This document shows positions 1 through 12,071 of a DNA stretch of 64,000 nucleotides, piece after piece. The translations under genes were made by a program, and so were the position numbers. Origin of the DNA: Tetradesmus obliquus (taxonomy: Eukaryota; Chlorophyta; Chlorophyceae; Sphaeropleales; Scenedesmaceae); NCBI GenBank assembly GCA_030272155.1, contig CP126203.1, forward strand, positions 3,844,001 to 3,908,000. Direction: 5' to 3'. Below the pieces are notes generated by a model that saw nothing but the letters and a program-made list of their open reading frames with translations, made no database searches and was not told the origin of the DNA. Positions within the stretch are counted from its first letter, which is position 1. Each line of letters opens with the position of its first letter.

Positions 1-3000
1 TGCCCTCGTCTGCCTCTTTTTCTGCCTCTGCTTTATGGAACCCTGCTTCACTTGCTGGACCCCCACTGCTGTCATGTTCAGGGCCAGCAGGGCAAGCAAC
101 TGCATCGTCAGAGCTGCTGGCAGCCTCTCCTTGCGCTGCAGCTCCCTGCTCTGCTCCTGCTGTTGCAGGTGGCCCTGCTGCAGCTGAGGCAATGCTGCCA
201 GCTGCTACTTGTGTCTCCTGTTGCTGCTGCTGCTGTTCCACAGGCAGCTGCTCTTCTTGCTGCTGCTGCTGCTGCACATGAGGCTGCTCCTGTACAGCTT
301 GCGCACCAGCTGGCAGCTGCTGCTCGTCTTCCTCTGCTTCTGGCTGCTGCACTGCGGATGTCACACCACCACCACCACCATCATCTCTACCAGCAGGAGC
401 AGCTGAGGCTTCAGCGCCATAGGCTGCAAGCTCCCCGCCCAGGAGATTCAACTCACTGCTGCTTGCCTGCTGTGCTGCTGCAAGCTCCTTCCTGCCTGCA
501 GCCTCATCTAGTTGCCTGACCAACCCTGGAGCAACAGCACTGCTGCTGCTCCTGTTGTCAGCTGCAGCAGCGCCTGCGGTGTCGGCCACTGGGCGCTGCT
601 GGTGGGGTGCAGTAGCAGCAGCAGGCCTCATGCTGCTGGCAGCTGGTGCGCCAAAGAAGCTTGGCGCCTGTGTCGCATCAAGCACAAATGCAGGCGCCAC
701 AGACTGCAGCAAGCCACTAGCAGGCGCTGCATCACCTGCTGTTACTGCTGCAGGTGCCACTGCAGGGTCAACCTCCTGGCTTGGCTGCTGCTGTTGCTCT
801 GGCGGTTGCTGCTGTTGCTGCTGGAGGCTCTGAAGAGCCATGCTGCCAGTGAAGTGTGCTGCTAGCTGTGCCTCCAGCTGAGCAATGCGTGCCTCGTATC
901 CAGACACATCTGAAGCCAGGGCTGAGCAGCGAGCGTCCAGGCACGCCACGAGCTCATCCTTGGCAGCCAGCGCAGCCTGCGATGCAGCAAGCAGCAGTGG
1001 TGAGGGCAAGTAATGAAAGAGCACGCATGGGCCAACCGCAATACAGCAATCAAGCAGGCAGGCGATCAAGAGCGGACAATGCACTGCTGGTAAAGCAACC
1101 TACTGTCCCTGCTACTGCTGTCTCTGCCCAAGCCATGTTGCCTATGAGACACATCTCTCACCTGCACAGGAGCCAGCACCAGCGCTTGCTGCGCCGCCAC
1201 TGCTGATGCCTACAACTCCCTTGCTAAACATGGCAGCAAACGCTCTAGCTGCACAGCTGACAGGAACCAGGCCGCAGCTTCAGCTTGCTGCACTGCTGCA
1301 ATGCCAGTCACAATATTGTTACTAACCCCTACAGCTCCTGCGGCCGCTGCTCCAGCCATGCTGCCCCAACAACAATACACGAAGACACACATCTCTCACC
1401 TGGACAGGAGCCAGCACCAGTGCCTGCTGCGCTGCCACTGCCGCCGCCTGCTCCTCGCCTGCCTGCTGCAGCTGCTCCAGCGCTGCCGCAACACTCGGCA
1501 GCGGCGCCGCCACACTGGCAGGCACAACAGGCGTCCCGCCGTGCCCATACGCCTTGCCAGGGGCTGCTGTAGAGGCACTGCTGCTCGGGCCAGCAGCAGC
1601 TGCTGCCGGCTCCCCTGCATGTGCTGCTGCTGCTGCTGCTGCTGCTGTCGATGCGGCGAGGCTGATGCTGCCTGCAACAGCAGCACCAGGCGCTTGGGAT
1701 GCCACCATCACAGAAGCACTGCCAGCAGCACTGCGCAGCCCAGTTACTGCTGCTGCCTCCTCCCCTAGCTCCTTTGCTGCCTGCTGTGCTAACAGCGCAG
1801 CAAGTTCTGCCCGGAGCCTTGCATTTTCAAGCGCCAGGTTGCTGCCTGGCCCTGAGCCTGCACCTACACCGGGAGTGTCACCAGCAGCACCTGCTGCTGC
1901 TTCTTGCCTGCCTGGCAGCCCCCAGGTGGATACCAGCATGCTTGCACCTGCTGCTGCTGCTGCTGCTGCAGCACTGCCGGCTCTGCTGCCCGCTGGACCC
2001 TGCACACTACTGCTGCTGCCAGCACCAGCTGCTATGCCAGATGATGATGCAGCCTTGCTGCTGCTGGTGCCTGCAGCTGCATCTCCTGCGCCTGCTGGCT
2101 GCTCTGCAGCAACTGCTGCTGCTGCCGCTGCTGCCTCCGCTGCTTGGTGGATGGCTGCTGGCAGGCGTGCTACATCTGCTGGAGTGACTGGCAGCAGGAA
2201 GGCATCTGAGGGCGGCACGCTGACCTGCATGGTGCAAGCCGACAGCAGAACAGGTCACCCTTAGCATGTGAGGACTATCGAAGGATAGCAGGCATAGACA
2301 GACGAGTGAGTGGGCCCTTCCATGCGCAAGCAGGTGGCTGCATACGCGGATGTTGGCGCTGCAATGCAGCGCTCACCGTGCAGTGTGGCGGCTCCTGCAG
2401 CAGCCCTGCTTGGGCCAGCAGCTCAAGTGGCAAGTGCCTCTCCAGCTGCCTCCTCACACCTTCCCTCTTGCTGGCCTCCTTGGCTGTGATGCGCCCGCAG
2501 TGCTCAGCCAGGCGTGCTGCTTGTCCTGCAAACATCTCCTGCCAGGCGGCGCGCCGCGCGCACTCGGCGAGAGCCAGGCGGTATGCAGCGGGCAGCCTGC
2601 AATGCATCACCAAAGGCGGCAGCAGCAGCAGCTTCGGCATGATATCATAGGGCGCGCGGCCAGGACCGGGCGGTATGCAGCAGGCAGCCTGCAAGGCGTT
2701 CAACCACGCAGCGCCAGACAGCCGCACCAAAAGCAGGTTTAGCAGACCACGACGACAGATGCCGGAGCCAGTATGCAACGCTGCATGATTGAAGTGCTAG
2801 AGCTCCTGAGGCAACACGAACATGATTTGAGACTGCACTGGAGTACAGCACAAACACTTGCTTGCGGTCTGATGCTTGCGCCAACAAGACAGAGCAACCT
2901 ACCTCGTGGCGGCCTGTAGCTCGTTGAATGCTGCTGCCTGCCGCGACAACACCTCTTGAAAAACAGCCAGCTTGTGCTTCATGTCGCGTATGCGGCTCTG

Positions 3001-6000
3001 CTGCGCAGCGATGCCCTGCAGCTGCCGCAGCACATCCCTTGTCATGCGGCCTTTCGCATCCCCGCAGCGTAGCAGAAACTCTGCTATGCTGCCATCTGCC
3101 TGCCGCACACGAGGCAGCAGCGCGTGCAGGTGGTTGTCATGCATGGTGTCGACTGCTGCGCAGGTGTCGTGCACGGCAGCACCGCTCAGGCTGGCACCTC
3201 CTGCAGAGCCGCCTAGCTGCGCCACTACGTCTTCGACAAGCTGCCGCACAGTCAGCAAGTCCTTAGACAACACCTGCAGCAGCAGGAATGTTGCAAAAGG
3301 CACAGAAGATAATGAGTGCCCTGATTGTGCTGCGCGCAGACGCTGCTTCAGCGACATGCATGCACCATTGCTGAAGAACCAACGCAAGCATCTCCAAGCA
3401 GGCCCCTGGGGGTTTGCAATGTCAGAAAAAGCAGAGAAGGCAGAGAGAGCTGTGCTACGCATGGCCAGTACGTCAGACCACAAGCTCCCACCTGCACGAT
3501 GCTGCCCTGCTCATCTATGAGCCCCTCAGCTTCGTTCAGCGCCAACCCCAGCGCGTCAAGGTCCACTGAGGGCGCTTGCAGGAAGAGCCGCTCCACCTCG
3601 CAGCGCAGCAGCTGGAACACAGCCTCCAGCTCAGACACCTGAAGACCAACAGCAGCAACACATGCACAATAACATTCAACTGCTTGAATCAGCATGCGTT
3701 TGAGCTGCTGTTATTTTAGAGGCACTTCATCCAAATGCGTTCAGGAAAAAACTGTGTAGATTGTCCCAACAGGCAGCAGCATGCCAGCCTGCAGACAGCA
3801 TGCGTGTTGCCAACCCTGCAGTCAGCAACTCACATGCGACGGTTGATGCGAACTTCTGAACTACAATGTCGACCCGCTGCGCACCTTCTGTGCAAAGTGG
3901 TCGTGGCTGCGGCTGCAGCTCTCCTGCCACTCCGCCAGCCGTGCCCTGTTCGGCTGCAAGTCAGCAAGCACGCGCCAGCTGGGGCCAACCAGCAGCTGCG
4001 GAAGCTCCACAGCCGCCATTGCTGCTGACAGGCTGGCAAACTGCGACAGCAGCTTGGTGTGGTGCCTGTGCTGCGCCACATACCTGCATAGTGGTGCGGA
4101 GCAGGGATGCTGAGTGCTGCTGTGTAACACCGACCCATGAATTGAAAAGCAGCACATGGTGCACAGAGCCACGCCAGCATCTACTGTACCCGCTGCTGCT
4201 GCATGGCAATATGCACATGGGTGCTGCCAAGCCCATGCACATGAATAATATGTGCAGCTGCTGCTGCTGCTGGTGTTGCCTGCTTAGTTGCCTGAGTAGA
4301 ATGCCACTTACTTGTCCACAAAGCTGGCATACATCGAGGCGATGTAGTTGTAATGTGACTCCACATTTGCGCGTGCTGCGTCTGCTGCCCGGGCCTGCAC
4401 CTCCTGCTCACTCATCAGCTGCCGGCACCTGTTGCGGCAGCACATGCAGGCACAACACAGTGCATTTGCGTTGTTGGAACCTTTGCGGTTGCACAGCAGA
4501 AAAGAACGAACAAAGTTGCTCAATCGGCGCACTAACCAACAGAGCCGACTGGAAAGCTGCAACAACAGTCGATGCCGCCATGGCCTGCACCTGCTGCTCA
4601 TCAGCTGCCGGCACCTGTCGCAGCACAGCGCAGTTGCAGTGTTGGCACATGTGGGTGCACAGCCCACGCAGGGCAAAGGGAGTCAATCGCAGACCAAGGT
4701 ACCAGCTCTGTGTTGCCGTGTAAGCAAAATCTGATCTCGTACACCTGTTGTAATGTCACTGCGGCACGCAACCTGTGCAGCCGCTGCCGGCTGGCCTCCT
4801 AGTATGCTTGCCTCTGCAAGCTGCTGTGTGACCCGCGCCCCAAGCGTCTAAAGTCTTGACACTGTGAACTTTAAAACCTGCACATGCAACCTACTATGCT
4901 GACTCACCTGTGCAGCCGCTGCTGGCTAGCCTCCCAGAATGCCCGCTCCTCTCCAAGCTGCTGCGTGAACTGCGCCTCATAGTCTGGCAGCACTCATGTG
5001 TACCGTGAACCCCAGATCCCTATGACAACTCACCTGTGCAGGCGCTGCTGGCTTGCCTCCCAATAAGCGCGTGCCTCGCCTAGCTGATGCCTGAAGTGTG
5101 CTGCATAGTCTGGCAGTGCTCTGATCAGCGGAAACATAGCCTCTACCCACCTGTGGAGCCGTTGCTGGCTTGCCTCCCAATAAGCTCGCGCCTCCCCCAG
5201 CTGCTGCGTGAACTGTGCCTCATAGTCTGGCAGTGCCCGTATCAGCGGGCTGTGTGCTGACTGCAGCGGGTGGCGCAGGCCCACTGAGGGCAGCCCAGGC
5301 ACTGCACACATCAAGGCAGCAGCAGCAGTGCAATGTGATGTTTGACGGCAACTTGCATAAGACAGCAAGCAGCTGTCGTTTTCAAAAACTAGCAGCTTGC
5401 CCACTGCCAGGCAGAATACGCAATCAACAACTGCAGTTTGTATGTAGGGGTTGTCTGGCATTTGAAGACAGACACTGCCCTTCAATATTGCATCTTCAAG
5501 TTCACCTGTGACCTCCAGCATTGGGAGCGGCTCCGCAGGGGGCGGTGCTGCTCCTGGGCGCAGGTATGCCTTGTGGTACAGGAACACTGGCTGGTCCTCC
5601 GCTGCTGCTGGGTCAGCCTGCACACAGAAGGTTGAAGATGTGAATCAGCTAGAAGAACATGATGGCAGTACTGCTAAACATGAGCATGAGCACTCCCGCA
5701 TCACACGAAAGTGCTGTATCAGCTGCCAAACAGGAGCGCCGGGCAGCTGTAAACACATGCATGCCATTAAAGGGCTGGCTGTGCTGCAACATAGACATCT
5801 GCTTGACATAACAACTTTAAGGAACTCAAAGGCCCCAAGGAATGCCACAAATATGACAAACAGGGTGAAATACCCAGCATGTTTGCTAACACAAAGTGCA
5901 GGAGCACTCACCACTGGCAGCTTGTATGCTGACAGGGGCTTAGCTGGATCCAGCCTTGCGCCATGGCACATCACAATTTGATCGGAAACTGCGATGCTGG

Positions 6001-6403
6001 TGAAGGCCACCAGCGCTTGCTGCACTGCATCCACCCTGCAAGTTTCAAGGAACACCACCAAGGAAAATGCGTGCATGAACAGACATATCAGATGGCAGCT
6101 TGATGCATCCATAGCTGAAAGACGGAATAAACATGTCCATTAAATGCGGTCCTGCAAGGTTGCTGGCTTGCTGGGCATGCGATACACGGGCATGTCTGAG
6201 TCAGTCTGAGCCAGTGCAACTTGTGAAGCCTAGCTTCCAAATCAAGGGCCGTCAAGTGTTTCTGACAGCTCATTAAATATAAATGCAAGCTCGCAAGAGC
6301 CTTCCCAGGCAAGCTTCATCACGAACCTTGTTGCTCCTTGAACGTCCAGCTGCAATGTCCTGCCATCGTGAGCCACCAGCACTAGCAATATGCTGGTGCT
6401 CAT
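1..6403 (-). CDS. ATG11: ATG11/FIP200-type autophagy scaffold (5' complete, 3' end off the left edge)
   Basis: Scaffold of the ATG1/ULK autophagy kinase complex in the cytosol. Inferred exons (complement): 6327-6403, 5912-6035, 5506-5617, 5151-5301, 4312-4428, 3885-4083, 3492-3638, 2903-3273, 2377-2596, 1400-2224, <1-976. All phases agree and give about 1,106 residues inside the window. The N-terminus is the ubiquitin-like segment of plant ATG11 (LLVLVAHDGRTLQLDV, then DPAKPLSAYKLP). The middle follows the family order: LPDYEAQF, YVAQHRHHTKLLSQFASL, LIDEQGSIVQ, then the ATG17-like block LPAAYRLALAECARR and REGVRRQLERHLPLELL. The C-terminal part seen here is Ala/Gln/Ser-rich with short coiled-coil stretches (LENARLRAELAALLAQQ; ARIAQLEAQLAAH). 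Family assignment rests on recalled motifs of Arabidopsis ATG11. The 151-nt fourth exon can also be read in frame through a duplicated copy down to 5038. The diagnostic ATG11 C-terminal domain would lie outside the window. Confidence 0.88.
1155..1215 (-). repeat. Copy of the 3' end of ATG11 exon 10 with its donor
   Basis: The segment encoding AVAAQQALVLAPVQ followed by GTGAGAG is repeated in the intron after exon 10. Four codon differences from the parent, all synonymous. A similar acceptor-side copy of exon 9 (LPAAYR) lies at about 2660-2700. Confidence 0.8.
4780..5150 (-). repeat. Three partial copies of ATG11 exon 4 in the following intron
   Basis: The 3' part of exon 4 with its splice donor is repeated at about 5038-5150, 4913-4990 and 4780-4850. 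The first copy is contiguous with exon 4 and remains open in frame, so retention would add a 39-residue repeat (PLIRALPDY... through QRLHR). The second copy keeps LPDYEAQFTQQLGE and a GT donor. The third is decayed and has a stop where the parent has Trp. Confidence 0.85.
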
Positions 6404-7032
6404 CTGGATGGCTACTGCAGCAAGCTCGCGCCCAGATACAGTTTGCGCTGCTTGCTAGCTGTACTGTGCTACCTCATGCTGAAATGATTTCGTTTCGTTG
6501 GGAAACCAACAAGATTGTCGAGGATCCAAAACAGATCCCTGTGCGCCTTGTACAAGCAACCTTGCCCAGACACGAGTTCCCCATGACCAGCAGGTTGAAC
6601 ACCACGGGTTCAGGGCACAAGTAGAGGGAATGGGCCCGTGAGCAGCACAGCTGCCCGTGAGCAGCACAGCTATCAGCAGCACAATTATCAGCAAGTGTGT
6701 GCTGCCAGATTCAAAGTGCCGGCGTTGGGCCTGACTGTGCACACATGAGGTCAACCGTTTCTTACACTCCAGCAGCTGGCTGCATGGTCACATGCGTGCC
6801 CTAGCTAGGTGCCGCTATAGCGGCTGGGCGCAAAGAGTACCATTGAGACTGGCCGGTATCACAACTGCAAACACTCAATGCAGTGGCCCTGCCGTCCCGG
6901 GCGCTGCAGCACATGTCACATTACGTGTAAACTGCAAGCTCTCCATCCACAATGGTCCTGGCACTGCTGCACAGTGCTGCCACGTACTGTTACTGCATCT
7001 TGCCCACTGCCCTAAACCTCATGCCGCATGCC
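6404..7032. other. Intergenic: ATG11 promoter side and RsmG 3' side
   Basis: No gene seen. It holds the sequence upstream of the ATG11 start and downstream of the RsmG stop; both genes read leftwards. On the minus strand a TGTAA, the usual green-algal polyadenylation signal, falls at 6762-6766, about 270 nt past the RsmG stop. Whether it is used is unknown. Confidence 0.4.
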
Positions 7033-9538
7033 TTAAAGTGGCTTCTTGCTTGGTGTGCCTGGTGCCCGAGGGTACTTTGCTGGCGTGCTGCCTGTCTTAG
7101 TCACCACCACTGCTGTGCGCTGCCCCTCTGGGGCCCATGACTCCACCAGTTCTACTGCCTGCAGCTTGCCTCCCAGCTTGGCAAGAGCGGGTTTTGCAGC
7201 TGCCACTTCTTCCTGAAGGGGCAGATAGAAGGGGGCAGAAGCGGCATAATGTCAAAGACGCATGACGAAAGCAGAACAGCATGCTTGCCTCCCAGCTTGA
7301 CAAGAGCGGGCGCGGCAGCTGCCACTTCCTCCTGCAAGACATGTATAAAGGACAGCAGCAGCGTGTCAAAGCGCATAGCAACGGAGCAAAGCTGCCTTCC
7401 CTTGCCTCCCACTAGTGCTACCACTGCTGTGCGCTGGCCCTCTGGCGCCCATGACTCCACCAGTTCTACTGCCTGCAGCTTGCCTCCCAGCTTGGCCAGG
7501 GCTGGCTTGGCAGCAGCCACTTCCTCCTGCAAGGACATGGGACAGCAGACAGCAGCAACGCATGGTCAAGCTGCAAACTGTGCTGACAGATCTGCATGCA
7601 CAGGAATACCTCTGACTTCCAGAGATTGAAAAAACCTGTGACCTGGCCATGTTCCCACAACACGTTTTGTATCACGCAAATCCTGCACACTGCATCATGT
7701 TGACGCCAGCTTAGGTCCTCTGCTTACAGGTAGAAGGCAAAACTATGCAACCTCTTATCCACAACAGTATCACATGCCGTCAGTGCTTATGCTGACTTGT
7801 GAACTATTGATCACGCCCCACCCTGCAACAGTCGTAAACCGTCACTAAGCATAGCGAACAGATAACAGTCTGCTTGCACGTGCTGCTGGCAGCGTATCTG
7901 GTTGTGTGCTCCCTTTGCCACCACCCACACAGCTCGCCAAGCTGGACCAGCAAAATGTTACGCTGCAACTGTGATGCTTACCTGTGTGTTCGCTCCCTTG
8001 GCAGCCACCCACAGCCCGCTACGAAGATGCAAAAGGCAGGCACAGCACATCATGGAGATGTAATCGTGCATAATTTGCACTACCTGGGGGTTTGCTCCCT
8101 TTGCCACCACCCACAGCCCACCAGACAATGCGCAAAGCAGGCACAGCACATATTTGAGGCGGAAGCGTGCATAATTTGCACTACCTGGGGGTTTGCTCCC
8201 TTTGCCACCACCCACAGCCCACCAGACAATGCGCAAAGCAGGCACAGCACATAATTGAGGCGGAAGCGTGCATAACTTGCACTACCTGGGGGTTTGCTCC
8301 CTTTGCCACCACCCACAGCCCACCAGACAATGCGCAAAGCAGGCACAGCACATAATTGAGGCGTAATCCAGCATAACTTGCACGCACCTGTGGGTTTGCT
8401 CCCTTGGCCGCCACCCACAGCCCCCCGGGCTTCACAAAAGGCAGGCACAGCATACTATCAAAAGGTGTACTAAAGAATATCTTGCAAACATTGCTCGCAC
8501 CTGAGGGTGCGCTCCCTTTGCCGCTACCCACAGCCCGCCGGGCCTTACAAAGGGCAGGCACAGCTCTGACAGCACCCGCAGCTCAGCGACAGCACGCGCG
8601 ACAGCCAGGTCATACGCCTGCAGGCATGTGGCACATGTGAAACAGCCGAGATTTGGTGTAATTGAGACTTTCTAGTTGCACCTGGTCTGACCAGCTGGTT
8701 GCTTGCATGCTTGATGCATACATGCATGATGGATTGTGGCAAGTATGTAATGGCCAATTGACTGGGAGGGTGCAGTGCTGAAGGCAGGCACAGCTCTGAC
8801 AGCACCAGCAGCTCAGCAACAGCACGCGCAACAGCCAGGTCGTAAGCCTGCACATGTAAAGCGGCCAAGCAAAAGACAAACAGGATGTGGAAACGGGTTG
8901 TTGCGCCAGGCGCGTTCATATGCTCGTATGTGCAAACCATGTGCAAATGACGGGTGTGTGGCAATCAAGTGCTTGCCAGCCAACAGCCATACCACGGTGG
9001 TAGAGGGCATATGGGCTGGTGAGCACCGAGAATGTGCAGTTAGCAACAACAGCACAGCCTGGCCTGTCCAGCTGGCTTCACGGAGTGTCACTTACGTCTC
9101 TCAGCTCAGCCTTCCTGCCTCCCTCCTCGGCCCTGGCCCACACCACCATAACATTGTCCAGCCCTGCACAGCCACGACAAAGGAAAGCAGCGGCAACAGC
9201 ACACAATGATCATAACATATCAATTGCAGCCAACCAGCATGCTGCCTACACCTTGGACCCATTGTCCAGCCCTGCACATGGCATAGCAAGCAAACAGCAA
9301 GCAGAGCCAGCACACATCAGTCAGTAAAGCATGCTTAGAGTATCATAAGAAGATGTGAGCACCATGCCAGCTGATACTTGTGTAATTTTGCAAGCTTATG
9401 TGTGAGCACACAGATGACAACTCCAACGTCTGCAATCATCAAGGCGTCTCTGCTGTTGTCACCCACCCAGCATGTCTGCGCTCGCCTGCAGGAAGTCGCA
9501 GCGCTTGCGCAGAGAGTCAAGCAGCGTCACCTGGTGGC

Positions 9539-9579
<41 letters not shown>

Positions 9580-11501
9580 TGGGGGCAGCAGCAGCATACT
9601 TGGCACTGTTCATTGACAGGCACGTATCTGCAACTTGCAACGGCATTGGCTGCAGCAGCAACAGCACGCATGGATACTGCCCATGTACAGAACACAGGAA
9701 CCCCGTAAAAGCCACACACTGCATTGCTGGATCTGCACCAGCCAACACTTGCTCCTGCGAATGGCACTATCACACTACGCGGCATATGCACCTGGTCACA
9801 TGTCATGTGCACACCACCAGCTTCATGCACCACCACACAATGCACGACACAGAGCAGCCTAACACCTTGCTCACCTTCCAGTGTGGCCGTGCTACTGCCA
9901 GCACCATACCAGGCAGACCAGCGCCAGTGCCCACATCAATCACCCGCAACTGCTGCTGCTGCTGCTGCTGCTGTGCTGGCGCAGGTTTCTCTGCACTGTC
10001 GTCATCTGCTGCCCTACGACCTGTGCGCCGCACCCTGCTGCTGCCACTGCTGCTGGTACTGCTGCTGCCGCTGTTGCTGCTGCCGCTGCTGATGCTATTG
10101 CCGACCTTGCCGCTGCTGCTGCTGCTGCTGCTGCTGCTGCAGTAGCTGTCGATCACTGGCAGCAGCGCCAGGCTGTCCTCAATGTGGCGCTGCCAGGCCT
10201 CGTCAGGATCACGGATAGCTGCAGACATGCGGCACATGATCAATACTGTTGGCTTGGTTGACAACTTAGAGGGTTGTGAGTTTGGAACAATGCTACATCT
10301 GTACAGACATACGACTGCAATAACAGCTGTAACAGTGATGTGCTGCTGCCAGGCCTCATTGAGATCACGGACAGCTGCAGGCGTGCAGCACAAACTGACA
10401 TATCAAGGGTACGTTGATCATCATCAACACATATCTGTCCTCCAGATGCAGTATGTATTGTGTGTGCTACCACACACAGTACATATCAAGCATGCCCTGC
10501 AGTACAGCTGCCGCTTCCATTGCTGCAGCTAACGGTGTGCCTCACATGTGAGCTTCATGCATTCATCGTGGGGCAGGCTTGCACACTGCGTCACTGCTGA
10601 TGTCCAAGTGACCTGACTTGCGCCCGGAGCTGTGAGTCTGGTTTTCATGAACAACGCGTGCCTCACCTGTGAGGTTCATGCTCTTGTTCACCTCCAGCAT
10701 GTGGGCCAGGTAGCGCTGCAGCTGCTGTACCTGCTGGGGAGAAAGCAACTCTGCAAACAGCGCTTGACCACTGCTGCTGCTGCTGCTGCTGGACGCAGGT
10801 GTATGATCAGTGCTGTTGCCGGCAGATAAAGACTGCTGCGGTTGAAGACTGCTGCTGTCTTCCTGCTGTTGCTCTGTTACAGCCTGCTGCTGCTGCTGCT
10901 GTTTTGCAGCAACTGCGCTTCTTTCTGCCTGGGCTTGTGCGCTCACTTCATACCAGGCAGGGCCGTTCGCTGCAGCATCCTCATGCGATTGCTGCTGTTC
11001 TGCTGGTCCTTTTGCTGCTGCTGCTGCAGATTGTCTTGGTTGCCCAGCGGTGGACGGCTTTGCTGCTTTGCCTGAGCGGCTAAAACGGCTGCGCACCTGC
11101 CGGGATGGCTGTGCAGTGCTTCTGCTACGTCTGCTGTCGCTACTGTCTGTTTTATCGCGTGATTCTATACTGCCACTGAGGTTGTCATCTGTACTGCTGC
11201 TGCTGCTGCTGCGGCTGCCGTGCGGTCTGACTTGCTTGGCAGGTGCGCCAGCAAAAGCGCTGCTGCTGGTGCTGCCATCCTCTGCCAGTGACGCGTGTGC
11301 TCTGCGCGCGCCTCTGATGCTGCTGGCTGTGAGCCCAGAAGGTGTTCTGCTGCTGTTGTTGCCGGCAAATGGCATGGATGGCAGCACTACGGGTGTGGTA
11401 CATGGTGCACACCTGGACCAAACAGCTGTGTGCTGCAGTGTGGCAGGCACATGGACTCTGCACCCGGTGCTTGGATATGTAGAGATTTGTGCAAGCGACA
11501 T
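7033..11501 (-). CDS. rsmG: RsmG/GidB 16S rRNA (guanine-N7)-methyltransferase, probably plastid
   Basis: SAM-dependent methylation of the 530-loop guanine of 16S rRNA. Inferred exons (complement): 10667-11501, 9875-10218, 9467-9530, 9096-9163, 8501-8617, 7033-7212; total 1,608 nt, 535 residues, all phases consistent. Family hallmarks in order: [19 protein letters not shown]...[11 protein letters not shown], the SAM loop [62 protein letters not shown], and the very typical tail [19 protein letters not shown] roughly 270-residue Ser/Gln/Ala-rich N-terminal extension absent from bacterial RsmG starts with an Arg/Ser/Ala-rich segment that could be a plastid transit peptide (inference). A Ser/Gly run interrupts the protein before the SAM loop. 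Start at 11501 is the first in-frame Met of the open exon. Confidence 0.93.
7285..7530 (-). repeat. Two upstream copies of the RsmG terminal exon
   Basis: Copies starting at an acceptor CAG at about 7530 and 7340 (coding sense) repeat [15 protein letters not shown]. The first covers 36 codons, through QRTAVV, and differs from the real exon at 10 codons, all synonymous. The second is shorter and carries replacements. Confidence 0.9.
7975..8450 (-). repeat. Five tandem copies of the 3' end of RsmG exon 5
   Basis: The segment for [13 protein letters not shown] plus its GT donor recurs with matching positions at 7989, 8091, 8192, 8293 and 8395, after the parent at about 8508. Period 101-113 bp. 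The three middle units are nearly identical ([15 protein letters not shown]) and the outer ones more diverged. All keep CAG|GT at the right-hand end of the coding sense. Confidence 0.92.
8783..8852 (-). repeat. Acceptor-side copy of RsmG exon 5
   Basis: Repeats [13 protein letters not shown]...LSELCLP with its CAG acceptor upstream of the real exon; five codon differences, four synonymous. Related small copies lie at about 9250-9277 (exon 4 start), 10340-10372 (exon 2 start, reading [10 protein letters not shown]) and 10530-10556 (exon 1 end). Confidence 0.85.
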
Positions 11502-12071
11502 GGTTGACTATCTTTAAATTCCAGCAACCAATGTTGCTGCTGCTGCTGCTGCTGCTGCTGGTTGACCTGCTGCGCTCTGTCGCGGCCCACGTGCAGCCTT
11601 GCAGTACAAACAAACTAAATTAAAGGCAGCAGAAACCTTCACGGCTGGCCAGGTTGAAAGTTCGCGGTCAAGTGCTGTGCATCGCTGTACAGTATGGCAG
11701 GTACGCAACGACAGCTCGGCGGGCCACGAGCTGTTCACCACTGTGCTTGCAGTTCTTTGACGCTAACGGAAACCATGCTAGAAAATTTTTAACTTTACTG
11801 TCAGCACAAAGTGCTTCACCAAACCCTAAGTAGTTATAACAGGCTTCATCGGTAGAACTGTGAGCGGCTGCTCACATTGTACGTGTTGCACTCCATTGGT
11901 GATGCATGAGATAGCAAGGCGATGCTATCGACAAGTGAATTTGGTGCAATCACCTGTCGCAGGAGGCAAGCAGCTGGCCATGATGATCTGGCAACACCGC
12001 AACAGCAGTGGCCAGCTGGCGCAAGGGCCTGACGCAGCCTGATCCTTTTCAGGGTAGAAGCAACTTGCTTG
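11502..12071. promoter_or_regulatory. Divergent intergenic region between RsmG and the AP2 gene
   Basis: About 570 bp between two start codons facing away from each other, so it presumably holds both promoters. It includes a (CTG)n tract at 11530-11560 and an A/T-rich patch near 11780-11800. I see no clear TATA box. Confidence 0.45.

Noticed and set aside
7975-8560. CRISPR-like array (regular units of about 101 bp)
   Set aside because: Units are duplicated exon/intron segments of the surrounding RsmG gene, with coding sense and splice donors, not short repeats with unique spacers.
9486-9530. GC-AG intron after FLQ in RsmG
   Set aside because: The donor at 9466 (GTGGGT) gives the right phase and restores the family sequence [14 protein letters not shown].
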